Under the pieces are notes generated by a model. It did not search any database and had not been told where the DNA came from. It saw only the letters and a program-made list of their open reading frames with translations. The translations under genes were made by a program, and so were the position numbers. Shown piece by piece: positions 6,973-15,896 of a DNA stretch of 21,628 bases (its first letter is position 1; each line of letters begins with the position of its first letter). This stretch comes from Aliikangiella sp964411875 (GTDB taxonomy: Bacteria; Pseudomonadota; Gammaproteobacteria; Enterobacterales; Kangiellaceae): the NCBI GenBank assembly GCA_964411875.1, contig CAYPMT010000027.1:1-21628 (forward strand). Direction: 5' to 3'.

Positions 6973-8874
6973 CTAAAGTTCAACAACTGGCTCACCAAAA
7001 TAATAGCCTTGTAAATAATCAACACCTAACTCAATGGCTATATCGGCAATTTCTTTTGTTTCACAATACTCAGCAATAACTTTTAAGCCATTTTTATGTG
7101 CCAACTCTAATATAGTTTTAGTCACCGCAAGAGCATCTTTATCTTTTAAAATATAAAGCATAATTGAACGATCAATTTTAACAAAATCAACAGGCAAGCT
7201 AATTAAGCGATCAAAATTAGAATGTCCTTTACCTAAATCATCAATGCCAATAGAAGCACCTAACGATTTAATCTTTTTAATAAATCCAATAACTTCTGCA
7301 TAATCAGTAATGACTTCATTTTCTAATAACTCAAATTGAATATATTCAGCTAAACCAGAACTCTTAAGCCTATCGAATATAAAACTTTGCGTTCTTTGGT
7401 TGTTTATATCAGAAACATCAATATTAATAGAGACATGAATGCCCTCTTCTTTAGCAATATCAATCGCTTTATTCAACATAATACGAATAACTTTATAATA
7501 AACCTTAGCTCTGTAAGCCAATGGGATAAATTCATCCGGTAGTAACTTAACTCGACCCGACTCATCAACAATTCTGGCTAGTAACTCATACTTTTTTACC
7601 TTTAATGTTTTTGCATCCAAAATCGGTTGTCGATAAGCCGCAAGTCTTCCTTCGCTTAAAGCTGATTTTAGCAATGAAACTTTTATCATATTTTCAGTAT
7701 AAATTTCAGGCAAAAATTTAGTCGTATTGTCATAAGCAAAAAGACGTAGATGACGGCTCTTTGCTTCACCAAGCGCCATTTCGGCTAATGAGAAAGCTTC
7801 ATTTTTTTGAAATACCGCTCCAATAGTAACATCTAGTTGTAAGTTTTTTGTCGCTGAAATCAGATAAGGATAACGAATTAAATGAATAAGTCCTTCGGTT
7901 GATATTTCATTAATCTGTTGCTTAGTCAATTTTTGATCAACTAGAACAGCAAATTCATCAGCATATAAACGATAAACTTTGTAACTCTTTAACTCGCTAG
8001 GCTTTGCACTGACTAAACGTTGTGCAAATTGTTTTAAAATTTCATCACCAATTGCAGCACCAAAGTTGGTCATAATATTTCTAAATTGATTAATATTAAT
8101 AATCGCCAAATTGGTATGAATCGAAAGCTCTATATCATGAGAGAGCTGACGCCGATTAGGTAAACCTGTTAAGCTATCAATAAATAACGCATCGTAGCGT
8201 CTTTTCCAGTTTTTATGCATGGATTGAATAAAGGAATAAAGCAAAGGAATCACAATAATGGCCAAAAAACAAAAAGCGAACAATGCTGATACCACACTCT
8301 GAAAAACAACCGCCTTTATTTCAGCCATCGAGATATCAGCGCCAATAACATACTCAGTACCTTTATTGGTTTTCTTCAAAATAAAAATAGAACGAAAAGA
8401 ACCCCAACGATCCGTATACTCAGAAAAACTCTCTTTGCCTTGATTAAATGTACGAAGCAATTCGCTAGGCATTTCAGGGTAAGCGCCGTAGTAAGCTTTT
8501 TTATAATTATTATTCTCTACTTCTTCAGGTGTAGCACTTGAACTTGTAAAACGAATTTTATCATCAGAAAAACGCTTTAAAGTATAAACATAAGCAATAT
8601 CAACTGAATTAACATAATCCGTTAAGCGCATAGCAAGTGCATAATCTTCTTGTAAACTTAGTGATGTTTCATCTTGCATCTTATTATGGAAATTATCAGG
8701 AATAATATTACTAACGGCAACAGTTGCCATGCGCAGTCGTTGATCAATTTGATTGATTAGCTGAACTTTAGTATTGGAATAGACAAAAAACACATAAACA
8801 ACTACACCAACAAAATAAAGTAGCGTTGCAAAAATAAGATTAAAATATTTATTTGACCTATATGAATTATGCAT
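6973..8874 (-). CDS. Membrane GGDEF/EAL protein, probable c-di-GMP phosphodiesterase
   Basis: The ATG at 8874 (633 residues) is chosen because a GAAGGA Shine-Dalgarno lies seven bases upstream; a TTG seven codons earlier lacks one. Two membrane helices (about 11-32 and 190-214) bracket a periplasmic sensor-like segment of about 155 residues. A GGDEF domain follows (DSLTGLPNRR is present), but its signature is YADEF near residue 304 instead of GGDEF, so cyclase activity is probably lost. The EAL domain begins near 430 as YELLAR. It keeps the family's metal and catalytic positions: NID, FELLE, IDD, VKID, AEYCE and LQGYYFGEP. Loop 6 reads DLGKGHSNF instead of the common DFGTGYS. The likely role is hydrolysis of c-di-GMP in response to an external cue, affecting motility or biofilm. 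It lies 134 bases downstream of acpS with no terminator between, so partial read-through is possible. Confidence 0.9.
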   Translation of the reverse strand: MHNSYRSNKYFNLIFATLLYFVGVVVYVFFVYSNTKVQLINQIDQRLRMATVAVSNIIPDNFHNKMQDETSLSLQEDYALAMRLTDYVNSVDIAYVYTLKRFSDDKIRFTSSSATPEEVENNNYKKAYYGAYPEMPSELLRTFNQGKESFSEYTDRWGSFRSIFILKKTNKGTEYVIGADISMAEIKAVVFQSVVSALFAFCFLAIIVIPLLYSFIQSMHKNWKRRYDALFIDSLTGLPNRRQLSHDIELSIHTNLAIININQFRNIMTNFGAAIGDEILKQFAQRLVSAKPSELKSYKVYRLYADEFAVLVDQKLTKQQINEISTEGLIHLIRYPYLISATKNLQLDVTIGAVFQKNEAFSLAEMALGEAKSRHLRLFAYDNTTKFLPEIYTENMIKVSLLKSALSEGRLAAYRQPILDAKTLKVKKYELLARIVDESGRVKLLPDEFIPLAYRAKVYYKVIRIMLNKAIDIAKEEGIHVSINIDVSDINNQRTQSFIFDRLKSSGLAEYIQFELLENEVITDYAEVIGFIKKIKSLGASIGIDDLGKGHSNFDRLISLPVDFVKIDRSIMLYILKDKDALAVTKTILELAHKNGLKVIAEYCETKEIADIAIELGVDYLQGYYFGEPVVEL

Positions 8875-8916
8875 GCTGTATCCTTCAGTTCTCAATGTAA
8901 CGTAAGTCCACTCTGC

Positions 8917-8987
8917 AAACTCAACCAGTTAAACAATATACATATGTAATATATAAGCAACCAGGCTAAATAGATTAAAACTCAACC
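8917..8987. repeat. Direct 10-bp repeats upstream of the EAL gene
   Basis: AAACTCAACC occurs at 8917-8926 and again at 8978-8987, 61 bases apart, within the 134-bp spacer between acpS and the EAL gene. The copies could be paired regulator sites for the EAL gene or chance in AT-rich sequence. I could not place a convincing promoter here. Confidence 0.3.
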
Positions 8988-9008
8988 CATTAAAAATAGA
9001 CTTGTTAA

Positions 9009-9392
9009 CTACACACTCTCAATAATTACTTGAGCAACGGCATAGTCCTTTTCATCACTAATGGTTAGGTGCATTTTTGTATCCCCAAGACTTTCAACTT
9101 TAGCTAAGGTTTTACCATACAAACGTATAAAAGGTTTGCCCATTTCATTATGGTAAACTTCTATCTCTGGAAAAGTAACACTATCGGCAATTCCTGTACC
9201 TAATGCTTTAGAAAAAGCTTCTTTGGCAGCAAACTTTTTCGCTAAAAATTTGGCTTGAAAACGATGATTATTAAACTCTTTAATTTCTTGCTGGTTGAGA
9301 ATTTTCTCAGCAAAAGCAGCCCCATGTTTTGCTAAGGACTGCTCTACTCGAACGATCTCGCATAAATCAATACCTATGCCATAGATACTCAT
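9009..9392 (-). CDS. acpS: Holo-[acyl-carrier-protein] synthase
   Basis: AcpS transfers 4'-phosphopantetheine from CoA to the serine of apo-ACP, activating it for fatty acid synthesis. The 127-residue length is normal for this cytoplasmic, usually trimeric, enzyme. The N-terminal IGIDLCEI motif supplies Asp9, and KFAAKEAFSKALGTG supplies Glu58; these are the Mg2+ ligands of the family. The ATG overlaps the pdxJ stop codon by four bases, so translation is probably coupled. It is the last gene of the lepA-to-acpS cluster, the same pdxJ-acpS pairing as in Escherichia coli and Pseudomonas. No hairpin terminator follows it. Confidence 0.95.
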   Translation of the reverse strand: MSIYGIGIDLCEIVRVEQSLAKHGAAFAEKILNQQEIKEFNNHRFQAKFLAKKFAAKEAFSKALGTGIADSVTFPEIEVYHNEMGKPFIRLYGKTLAKVESLGDTKMHLTISDEKDYAVAQVIIESV

Positions 9393-10147
9393 TGACGCGC
9401 TTCTCCTATAATTAATTTCATATCAGATACGGCTTTTTCTAAACCACTAAAAACTGATTGGGCAATAATTGAATGACCAATATTAAGCTCATAAATAGCT
9501 TCAATTGCGGCTATTGGCGCGACATTATGATAGTGCAAGCCATGACCAGCATTAACCATTAAGCCTAATTCTTTCGCCTGCTCTACTCCGTTACAAATTA
9601 AACGGTATTGCTCTAATCGAATAGACTCACTCGTTGCATCAGCATAATGCCCAGTGTGAATTTCAATAAAAGGCGCACCGGTATTATGAGCTGCTTCTAT
9701 TTGTTTAGCATCCGCATCGATAAAAAGTGAAACCTTAATGCCTAAATCAGCAAGCTCATAACAAGCTTGTTTAATTTTATCAAACTGCCCACAAACATCT
9801 AATCCTCCCTCAGTGGTCAATTCCTCTCTCTTTTCTGGCACTAAGCAAACATATTCTGGCTGAACTCTTTTAGCAATACTTATCATTTCTTGGGTCACGG
9901 CCATTTCTAAATTTAATCGAGAGTTAATATGTTCCTTAATTAGTTCGACATCTCTATCTTGTATATGTCGGCGGTCCTCTCTCAAATGGATAGTGATTCC
10001 GTCAGCACCAGCTTGTTCAGCAATTAACGCCGCTTGTAAAACTTGAGGATATTTAACCCCTCGGGCCTGACGTAGCGTTGCAACATGGTCTATATTAACG
10101 CCCAGCAAGGCAGATTGTGGCTGAGATATAAGTAAATCACTCATCAT
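9389..10147 (-). CDS. pdxJ: Pyridoxine 5'-phosphate synthase
   Basis: PdxJ condenses 1-deoxy-D-xylulose 5-phosphate with 3-amino-2-oxopropyl phosphate to give pyridoxine 5'-phosphate, the last ring-forming step of de novo vitamin B6 synthesis. The 252-residue cytoplasmic TIM-barrel shows GVNIDHVATLRQARG (about 16-30), DGITIHLREDRRHIQD (49-64), NLEMAVTQE near residue 80 and the VNAGHGLHYHNV phosphate-loop region near 200. Two ATG codons are adjacent at 10147 and 10144, and no clear Shine-Dalgarno precedes either, which fits translational coupling to recO 29 bases upstream. It overlaps acpS by four bases. Confidence 0.96.
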   Translation of the reverse strand: MMSDLLISQPQSALLGVNIDHVATLRQARGVKYPQVLQAALIAEQAGADGITIHLREDRRHIQDRDVELIKEHINSRLNLEMAVTQEMISIAKRVQPEYVCLVPEKREELTTEGGLDVCGQFDKIKQACYELADLGIKVSLFIDADAKQIEAAHNTGAPFIEIHTGHYADATSESIRLEQYRLICNGVEQAKELGLMVNAGHGLHYHNVAPIAAIEAIYELNIGHSIIAQSVFSGLEKAVSDMKLIIGEARQ

Positions 10148-10176
10148 TATTTAATCAAAAAATATTTTAGCTAGAA

Positions 10177-10956
10177 CTAACTGGTATGTTGCCATAATTT
10201 ACGGCTCTGTAAAGGCTTATTACCAATAATTTCATCTAATAAGCGACGCGTGATATGTTGACAGCTTCTTAAAACCTCTTTTTCATAATTTCCATTAAAC
10301 AAACTCAAAATAGATTTGCCACTATATCCATATTCATTTCTAGACTGGTTTGGATACTGATTAACTGAATTATCAGAATCACTTTGATCATTCATCTCTA
10401 TTATTCGCTTAAAACCTTGGCTGAGAATTAACTCGTAATTACCTTGAGGTTGAATCGGCTGTTGATCAATATCATATTGCCAATCAGGCGCAATACCCAA
10501 ATCCGTTAACAAAGCTACCTCAAAATTTCTTAGTGCTGAAGAGATGGCTAATTTTTCATCACCTTCAATTAAAATTAATGCTTTAATTAAGTCCGTATAA
10601 GCCTGAAACAAGGTTTGATAAGCATAGCCTTCTGGACAACTACGCAAAATTAACTCGTTAGCATAATAACCACAAGCCAAAGTTCGACCTTGCCACTTTA
10701 ACGAATGAGCAAACCCTGAACTCGCTTCGCAATGAATCATAGTTTTAAGATCACTTCTCCCAGCATACGTTAATTTTAATTGAATGAAGGGCTGCAAAAT
10801 TGCTTTGCGTGCCTGAAATGATTTACCTTTTATGCCTTTAGCTATAACAGAAAAGCGGCCATGTTCTAATGAAAAAAGCTGAATAATTTGACTGGTTTCT
10901 CGATAAGCTCGAGAGTGTAAAATAAAAGCTATCGTTTCAGCTTGTGAAGATTTCAT
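10177..10956 (-). CDS. recO: DNA repair protein RecO
   Basis: RecO works with RecR to load RecA onto SSB-coated single-stranded DNA in gap repair. The 259-residue protein starts with the family's OB-fold: AFILHSRAYRETSQI near 11-25, then FSVIAKGIKGKS near residue 35. The helical C-terminal part contains YYANELILRSCPEG and an ALRNFEVALLTDLG segment near 140-155. A Ser/Asp/Asn/Gln-rich stretch at about 188-212 looks like a flexible insertion. RecO is poorly conserved in general; its place directly after era and before pdxJ supports the call. The gap to era is 18 bases, so the gene is co-transcribed. Confidence 0.93.
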   Translation of the reverse strand: MKSSQAETIAFILHSRAYRETSQIIQLFSLEHGRFSVIAKGIKGKSFQARKAILQPFIQLKLTYAGRSDLKTMIHCEASSGFAHSLKWQGRTLACGYYANELILRSCPEGYAYQTLFQAYTDLIKALILIEGDEKLAISSALRNFEVALLTDLGIAPDWQYDIDQQPIQPQGNYELILSQGFKRIIEMNDQSDSDNSVNQYPNQSRNEYGYSGKSILSLFNGNYEKEVLRSCQHITRRLLDEIIGNKPLQSRKLWQHTS

Positions 10957-10974
10957 GACAAAAGATGATATGGT

Positions 10975-11886
10975 TTAATCATATTCATTGTAACCTAAAG
11001 AACGTAACGCTCGCTCATCATCTGCCCAACCATCTTTAACTTTTACCCAAAGCTGTAAAAAAACTTTTTGTCCAAATAGCCGTTTGATATCTAAACGGGC
11101 ATCTGTACCTACCTGTTTAAGTCTTTGGCCACTTTTACCAATAACAATAGATTTTTGACTATTACGCTCAACTAAAATTAACCCATGAATGGTTAATAAC
11201 CCACCTTCATCAACTTTAAACTGCTCAATTTCAACCGTAATCGAATAAGGTAATTCATCGCCTAGTTGACGGATTAGTTTTTCACGAATAATTTCTGCAA
11301 CCAAAAAACGTTCACTGCGATCGGTATAATGATCTTCAGGAAAAATAAAATCACCCTCGGGAACTAACTGAATTAAGTGTTTTTTCAATTCATCAACTTG
11401 ATCATCTTTCAATGCAGAACCAGGAATAATTTGCAAAAACTCATGCCGCTGTGATAGGTTTTTTAACTGGGGTAACAGTGACGGCTTGTCGGTCATTTGA
11501 TCAATCTTATTCACAAATAAAATACAAGGTACTTGGCTCTTTTTCAAATGCTCTAAGACGAGTTGATCATCTTGAGTCCATCGATTTGGTTCAACCAAAA
11601 AAACTACCAGATCAACATCATCAATAGAACTAGCAGCAGCTCGATTCATTAAGCGATTAATCGCTTTTGGTTCTTCACGGTGTAGTCCAGGCGTATCAAC
11701 ATAAATAAGTTGCGTTTTATCAAAAGTATCGATACCAAGAATTCTGTGTCGAGTCGTTTGCGGCTTACGTGAAGTAATGCTCAACTTTTGTCCCAACAAA
11801 CGATTAAGCAAGGTTGACTTACCAACATTAGGTCGACCTACAAAAGCGATAAAACCGCATCGACTTACTTGTTTGCTATCGCTCAT
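10975..11886 (-). CDS. era: GTPase Era
   Basis: Era is an essential GTPase that binds the 3' end of 16S rRNA and helps mature the 30S subunit. The 303-residue length is standard. The G domain shows the P-loop GRPNVGKST (about 17-25), the switch region SRKPQTTRHRI, DTPGLH (G3) and NKID (G4). The C-terminal KH RNA-binding domain has the signature VIGKSGQRLKQVG near 247-259. The start codon lies inside the end of rnc, an 11-base overlap, giving translational coupling of RNase III with Era as in many proteobacteria. Era acts at the inner face of the membrane and on ribosomes. Confidence 0.97.
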   Translation of the reverse strand: MSDSKQVSRCGFIAFVGRPNVGKSTLLNRLLGQKLSITSRKPQTTRHRILGIDTFDKTQLIYVDTPGLHREEPKAINRLMNRAAASSIDDVDLVVFLVEPNRWTQDDQLVLEHLKKSQVPCILFVNKIDQMTDKPSLLPQLKNLSQRHEFLQIIPGSALKDDQVDELKKHLIQLVPEGDFIFPEDHYTDRSERFLVAEIIREKLIRQLGDELPYSITVEIEQFKVDEGGLLTIHGLILVERNSQKSIVIGKSGQRLKQVGTDARLDIKRLFGQKVFLQLWVKVKDGWADDERALRSLGYNEYD

Positions 11887-12562
11887 TAATAATCATTCCT
11901 AAAATCAAATTAGCGGCATCTTGTTCCGCTTTGCGCCGACTATTACCCTTACCTTCACTTTGCATATTTTTATAAGCCACTTTACATTCAACCCAATAAG
12001 TTTTGGCATGCTCTTTTCCTTCATCTCGCACCACATGATAATCAGGTATTTCTAAATTACGTGCTTGTAACCATTCTTGTAATTGAGTTTTAGGATCTTT
12101 TTTTGCCATATCTAAGGATAAGTTTTTTAACTTTTCCTGATAAATATTTAATACACAGGTCTGAACTTGAAGAAAATCACTATCGAGATAAATAGCACCA
12201 ATAATGGCTTCTAAAGCATCGGATAAAATAGAGGCTCGCCTGAAACCACCACTTTTAAGCTCGCCACTGCCTAAATTTAAAAAATCACCTATATCTAAAG
12301 TTTGTGCAATTTCAAATAAGGCTTTTTCTTGTACTAAAAAAGAACGCAAGCGACTTAATTGACCTTCATCCACTTGTGGGAACTGTTGATAGAGTTGTTG
12401 ACTAATAATACTACCAAGAATTGCATCACCTAAAAATTCCATTCTTTCATTATGCTGATTATGAGCGGAACGGTGAGTAAGCGCCTGTTCAAGCTTACTA
12501 ACATCATTAAACTGATAGCCAAGTTTTTCTTGTAAATACCGAATATTCGGTTTAACAGACAT
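11876..12562 (-). CDS. rnc: Ribonuclease III
   Basis: RNase III cleaves double-stranded RNA, including the 30S rRNA precursor, and often controls its own operon mRNA. The 228-residue cytoplasmic dimer shows the catalytic signature NERMEFLGDAIL with Glu42 and Asp46, the second metal-site motif SDALEAIIGAIYLD near 113-127 (Asp and Glu), and a C-terminal double-stranded RNA-binding domain (about 154-226: DPKTQLQEWLQ to NSRRKAEQDAA). It begins 17 bases after the DUF4845 gene and overlaps era by 11 bases. The Shine-Dalgarno is weak and distant, which suggests coupled translation. Confidence 0.97.
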   Translation of the reverse strand: MSVKPNIRYLQEKLGYQFNDVSKLEQALTHRSAHNQHNERMEFLGDAILGSIISQQLYQQFPQVDEGQLSRLRSFLVQEKALFEIAQTLDIGDFLNLGSGELKSGGFRRASILSDALEAIIGAIYLDSDFLQVQTCVLNIYQEKLKNLSLDMAKKDPKTQLQEWLQARNLEIPDYHVVRDEGKEHAKTYWVECKVAYKNMQSEGKGNSRRKAEQDAANLILGMIINER

Positions 12563-12579
12563 AAACAGACAGCTCTAAG

Positions 12580-12957
12580 TTACTCTTGGCCTGGTTTTAT
12601 TTCTTGATCAAATTTAGCCAACACATGGAGATTAGCAAATAAGCTTGACTGGGTTTCATACTGAACATGAATATACTTTTGGCCTGAAAGATCTTTTTTA
12701 ACAATAAAAGACTCTTTAGGATCAAGGTTTCTAATGCCATCAACGATCAAACGCTTACCGATAGATGAAATCACTTCCCTCTTACTCATCGTTTTAAAAC
12801 CGGCCTGATTGACAATTTCTTTCATGGAATTAGTAATTAAGTAATTGTCCCAATATGCTCCACCAACAATCACGCCAAAATAACCCACAAAACCTAACAT
12901 TAAAGCAACTGAGATAGTCGTCCACATAGTGGCACCGGTTTGATAACGTTTCATCAT
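12580..12957 (-). CDS. DUF4845 family membrane protein
   Basis: This 125-residue protein has one membrane helix (about residues 10-34, rich in Gly/Val/Phe) after a short basic N-terminus, with the remaining about 90 residues probably periplasmic. Small DUF4845 proteins commonly sit between lepB and rnc in gammaproteobacteria, and both position and layout fit. The function is not known. The N-terminal KRYQTGATMWTT followed by a hydrophobic segment resembles a type IV pilin-like start only loosely, without the prepilin Gly/Phe-Glu site. Two adjacent ATG codons exist; the first (12957) has a GAGAGG Shine-Dalgarno nine bases away. It is 17 bases from rnc, so it belongs to the same operon. Confidence 0.75.
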   Translation of the reverse strand: MMKRYQTGATMWTTISVALMLGFVGYFGVIVGGAYWDNYLITNSMKEIVNQAGFKTMSKREVISSIGKRLIVDGIRNLDPKESFIVKKDLSGQKYIHVQYETQSSLFANLHVLAKFDQEIKPGQE

Positions 12958-13042
12958 TTTAAATAGCCTCTCGTTATTTCTTAAAATTCAACAGCTGTAC
13001 ATCATTCAATAAGACCATGGATTGATAGCTTATCATAAACGA

Positions 13043-13984
13043 CTAACGAATTGCGCCTGCCCGTTCAAAGCTAATTCCAGTAGGCACCCGCCTAAAAAAC
13101 CGACTTTCAATATCAAAATCCAAATGGACCCAAATAGCAACGGCTTGACCGACTAAGTTTTCTTCAGGAACATAATGAATATATCGGCCATCTTTCATTC
13201 GCCAATACCGACTATCACTACTATTATCACGATTATCACCCAAAACAAAATAAGATTTAGCAGGCACTTTAAATTGCATATCACGACCAACTCTAAAAAG
13301 AGATTGATGATCATTTTGTTGTATATTTAAGATGCCATGCTCTACACCACCAATGGTCTCAATATAATGGTCATTAACTCGTTCACTTTTATCTTTCGGG
13401 CTAATATCAAGATAGGGCTTATCTAATTTATGTTTTTGAATATGAACTTTTTTAGGACAGTCTGCAGCATTGTTTTTATCACAAGCTGGAACAATATAAA
13501 GCTCTTTATTTTGGGTATAAATCACCGTATCACCTGGCAAGCCAATTACACGTTTAATATAGTCTTGCCCGGTATGGGGTGATTTAAACACAGTCACATC
13601 ACCTCGATTAGGTAATCCAATATCAATAATTTTCTTACCTGTTACGGGCAGATGTAAACCATAGTTAAATTTATTAACTAGAATAAAATCACCTTCTTCC
13701 AGAGTTGGCTTCATGGATGCCGATGGAATTTGAAATGGCTCATAAAGAAATGAACGCAGTACGACAATAATAAGCAAAATAGGGAAAAATGATTTCGCAT
13801 AATCAACATGAACAGGCTCTTTACTAACTGCTTTAACAGCTTCTTCCGAAGGAGCTGGATCATTTGCATAAAGTTTATCCAGCGCGGCTTTACGTTTCTT
13901 TGCATCAGTTTTTGAATCTATTAGCCAAACCAAACCTGATACAAAGGTTAAAACAACTAGAATCAAACCATAATAACTACTCAT
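13043..13984 (-). CDS. lepB: Signal peptidase I
   Basis: LepB removes signal peptides from exported proteins at the outer face of the inner membrane. The 313-residue enzyme has two N-terminal membrane helices (about 3-22 and 64-83) joined by a charged cytoplasmic loop. It then has the catalytic Ser90 in IPSASMKPTL and the general base Lys144 in DYIKRVIGLPGD, and the conserved box GDNRDNSSDSRYW near residue 250. A Cys-x11-Cys pair near residues 172 and 180 resembles the disulfide-containing insertion of the E. coli enzyme. The ATG has an AAGGAT Shine-Dalgarno. The 106-bp gap to lepA contains a TATAAT and a tandem 10-bp repeat, so an internal promoter is possible. Confidence 0.96.
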   Translation of the reverse strand: MSSYYGLILVVLTFVSGLVWLIDSKTDAKKRKAALDKLYANDPAPSEEAVKAVSKEPVHVDYAKSFFPILLIIVVLRSFLYEPFQIPSASMKPTLEEGDFILVNKFNYGLHLPVTGKKIIDIGLPNRGDVTVFKSPHTGQDYIKRVIGLPGDTVIYTQNKELYIVPACDKNNAADCPKKVHIQKHKLDKPYLDISPKDKSERVNDHYIETIGGVEHGILNIQQNDHQSLFRVGRDMQFKVPAKSYFVLGDNRDNSSDSRYWRMKDGRYIHYVPEENLVGQAVAIWVHLDFDIESRFFRRVPTGISFERAGAIR

Positions 13985-14015
13985 ACTTTATCCTTAATGA
14001 ATTTTACCAACATTA

Positions 14016-14036
14016 ATTATACTCTCTTATACTCTC
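14016..14036 (-). promoter_or_regulatory. Tandem 10-bp repeat and -10-like box upstream of lepB
   Basis: TTATACTCTC occurs twice in direct tandem (14017-14026 and 14027-14036). Read on the minus strand, the inner copy contains TATAAT (14021-14016) about 32 bases before the lepB ATG, and the outer copy a second TATAAG. No good -35 box is found at the normal spacing, so this is a tentative internal promoter for lepB and downstream genes. Confidence 0.35.
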
Positions 14037-14090
14037 TAACTTATATACCCTATGCCTTTCAAAATTTAACCTGAAAAATGACGGATATAA

Positions 14091-15896
14091 TTAATCTTTA
14101 CCCACTTGCAGAACCGCCAAAAAAGCATCCTGAGGAATTTCCACACGGCCTACTTTCTTCATACGCTTTTTACCCGCTTTTTGTTTTTCTAATAGTTTAC
14201 GTTTACGACTCATATCACCACCATAACATTTAGCGGTAACATTTTTACGCAAAGCTTTTACTGTCGAACGCGACACAATATGGTTACCAATAGCCGCCTG
14301 AATAGCTACTTCAAACATTTGTCTTGGAATTAACTCACGCATTTTTTCAACTAATTCACGGCCACGGTATTGTGCTTGATCCTTATGTACAATAATCGCA
14401 AGCGCATCGACTTTATCGCCATTAATAAGCACATCAAGTTTAACTAAGTCTGCCGCTTGGAAATGCTTAAAATTATAATCTAAAGAAGCATAACCACGAC
14501 TGACCGATTTAAGTCGATCAAAAAAATCTAACACGACTTCATTCATGGGCAAATGATAGGCAAGTGAAACCTGATTACCGACATATTCCATTTTAGTTTG
14601 CACGCCGCGTTTTTCGACACAAAGCGTAATAACACTACCTAAGTGTTCTTGTGGGACTAAAATATTAGCCTCAACAATTGGCTCTCTCATTTCCTCAATT
14701 TCATTCGGCTCTGGTAGTTTAGAGGGGTTGTCCACATAAATAGTTCCACCTTTTACCGTAACCACTTCAAATACAACTGTCGGTGCTGTAGTAATTAAAT
14801 CTAAATCATATTCTCGTTCTAGGCGCTCCTGAACGATTTCCATGTGTAACATACCCAAAAAACCACAACGAAAACCAAAGCCTAAAGCTTGAGAGTTTTC
14901 AGGTTCATAAAATAAGGAAGCATCATTTAAACTAAGCTTAGCTAATGCATCCCGAAAGGCTTCATAATCATCCGAAGAAATAGGAAAAAGTCCGGCATAA
15001 ACCTGCGGTTTAACTTGTTGAAAGCCAGGTAGTGCTTCACTAGCAGGCTCTTTAAATAAGGTTAGAGTATCACCAACAGGCGCACCCTGAATTTCCTTAA
15101 TACCCGCAATCACATAACCAACTTCACCCGCTCTTAATTGAGGCAAATCATGACGTTTAGGTGTGTATATACCGACAAAATCGACTAAGTGAGCTTTGCC
15201 CGTCGACATGACTTGCATTTTGTCACCTTGCTTTAAAGTCCCTTGCATTACCCTAACTAGCGAGACAACACCCAAGTAATTATCAAACCAAGAGTCAATA
15301 ATCAGTGCTTGTAAAGGTGCTGTTTCATCTCCAACAGGCTCAGGAATTTTTGTTACAAGCTCCTCAAGTAAATCATCAATACCGACACCTGTCTTAGCAC
15401 TACATTGAACCGCATCCATCGCTTCTAAACCAATAATATCCTCAATCTCTTGAGCGACTCTATCGGGATCAGCCTGGGGTAAATCAATTTTATTTAAGAC
15501 GGGGATAACTTCTAAGTCTTGCTCAATCGCCGTATAACAATTGGCTAAAGTTTGTGCTTCAACTCCCTGACCCGCATCAACCACTAGCAATGCTCCCTCA
15601 CAAGCCGCAAGCGAACGTGAAACCTCATAGGAAAAATCCACATGGCCAGGTGTATCAATAAAGTTAAGCTGATAGGTATTACCATCTTTAGCTTGATAAT
15701 TAAGCGTCACACTTTGAGCTTTTATGGTAATACCCCTTTCTCGTTCTAAATCCATAGAATCGAGCACCTGCTCAGACATTTCACGCTCAGTCAAACCACC
15801 ACAAACCTGGATCAACCGATCCGACAGGGTCGATTTACCATGATCAATATGAGCTATAATTGAAAAGTTTCTTATCTTACTGATTTCAAAGGACAA
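14091..15896 (-). CDS. lepA: Elongation factor 4 (LepA)
   Basis: LepA is a ribosome-associated translational GTPase linked to initiation, 30S biogenesis and back-translocation. The 601-residue protein has the standard length. Its G domain begins IRNFSIIAHIDHGKSTLSDR (P-loop), followed by ERERGITI, DTPGHVDF and NKIDLP. The family's C-terminal domain is present, ending KRMKKVGRVEIPQDAF. The start is TTG at 15896: an AGAGG Shine-Dalgarno lies eight bases upstream, no in-frame ATG is available nearby, and an in-frame TAA precedes the Shine-Dalgarno. The TTG probably lowers its translation. It is the first gene of the cluster; a divergent 438-bp spacer lies upstream. Confidence 0.97.
   Translation of the reverse strand: MSFEISKIRNFSIIAHIDHGKSTLSDRLIQVCGGLTEREMSEQVLDSMDLERERGITIKAQSVTLNYQAKDGNTYQLNFIDTPGHVDFSYEVSRSLAACEGALLVVDAGQGVEAQTLANCYTAIEQDLEVIPVLNKIDLPQADPDRVAQEIEDIIGLEAMDAVQCSAKTGVGIDDLLEELVTKIPEPVGDETAPLQALIIDSWFDNYLGVVSLVRVMQGTLKQGDKMQVMSTGKAHLVDFVGIYTPKRHDLPQLRAGEVGYVIAGIKEIQGAPVGDTLTLFKEPASEALPGFQQVKPQVYAGLFPISSDDYEAFRDALAKLSLNDASLFYEPENSQALGFGFRCGFLGMLHMEIVQERLEREYDLDLITTAPTVVFEVVTVKGGTIYVDNPSKLPEPNEIEEMREPIVEANILVPQEHLGSVITLCVEKRGVQTKMEYVGNQVSLAYHLPMNEVVLDFFDRLKSVSRGYASLDYNFKHFQAADLVKLDVLINGDKVDALAIIVHKDQAQYRGRELVEKMRELIPRQMFEVAIQAAIGNHIVSRSTVKALRKNVTAKCYGGDMSRKRKLLEKQKAGKKRMKKVGRVEIPQDAFLAVLQVGKD

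Noticed and set aside
8893..8895. TTG as start of the GGDEF/EAL protein
   Set aside because: The ATG at 8874 has a GAAGGA Shine-Dalgarno seven bases upstream, while the TTG has none.
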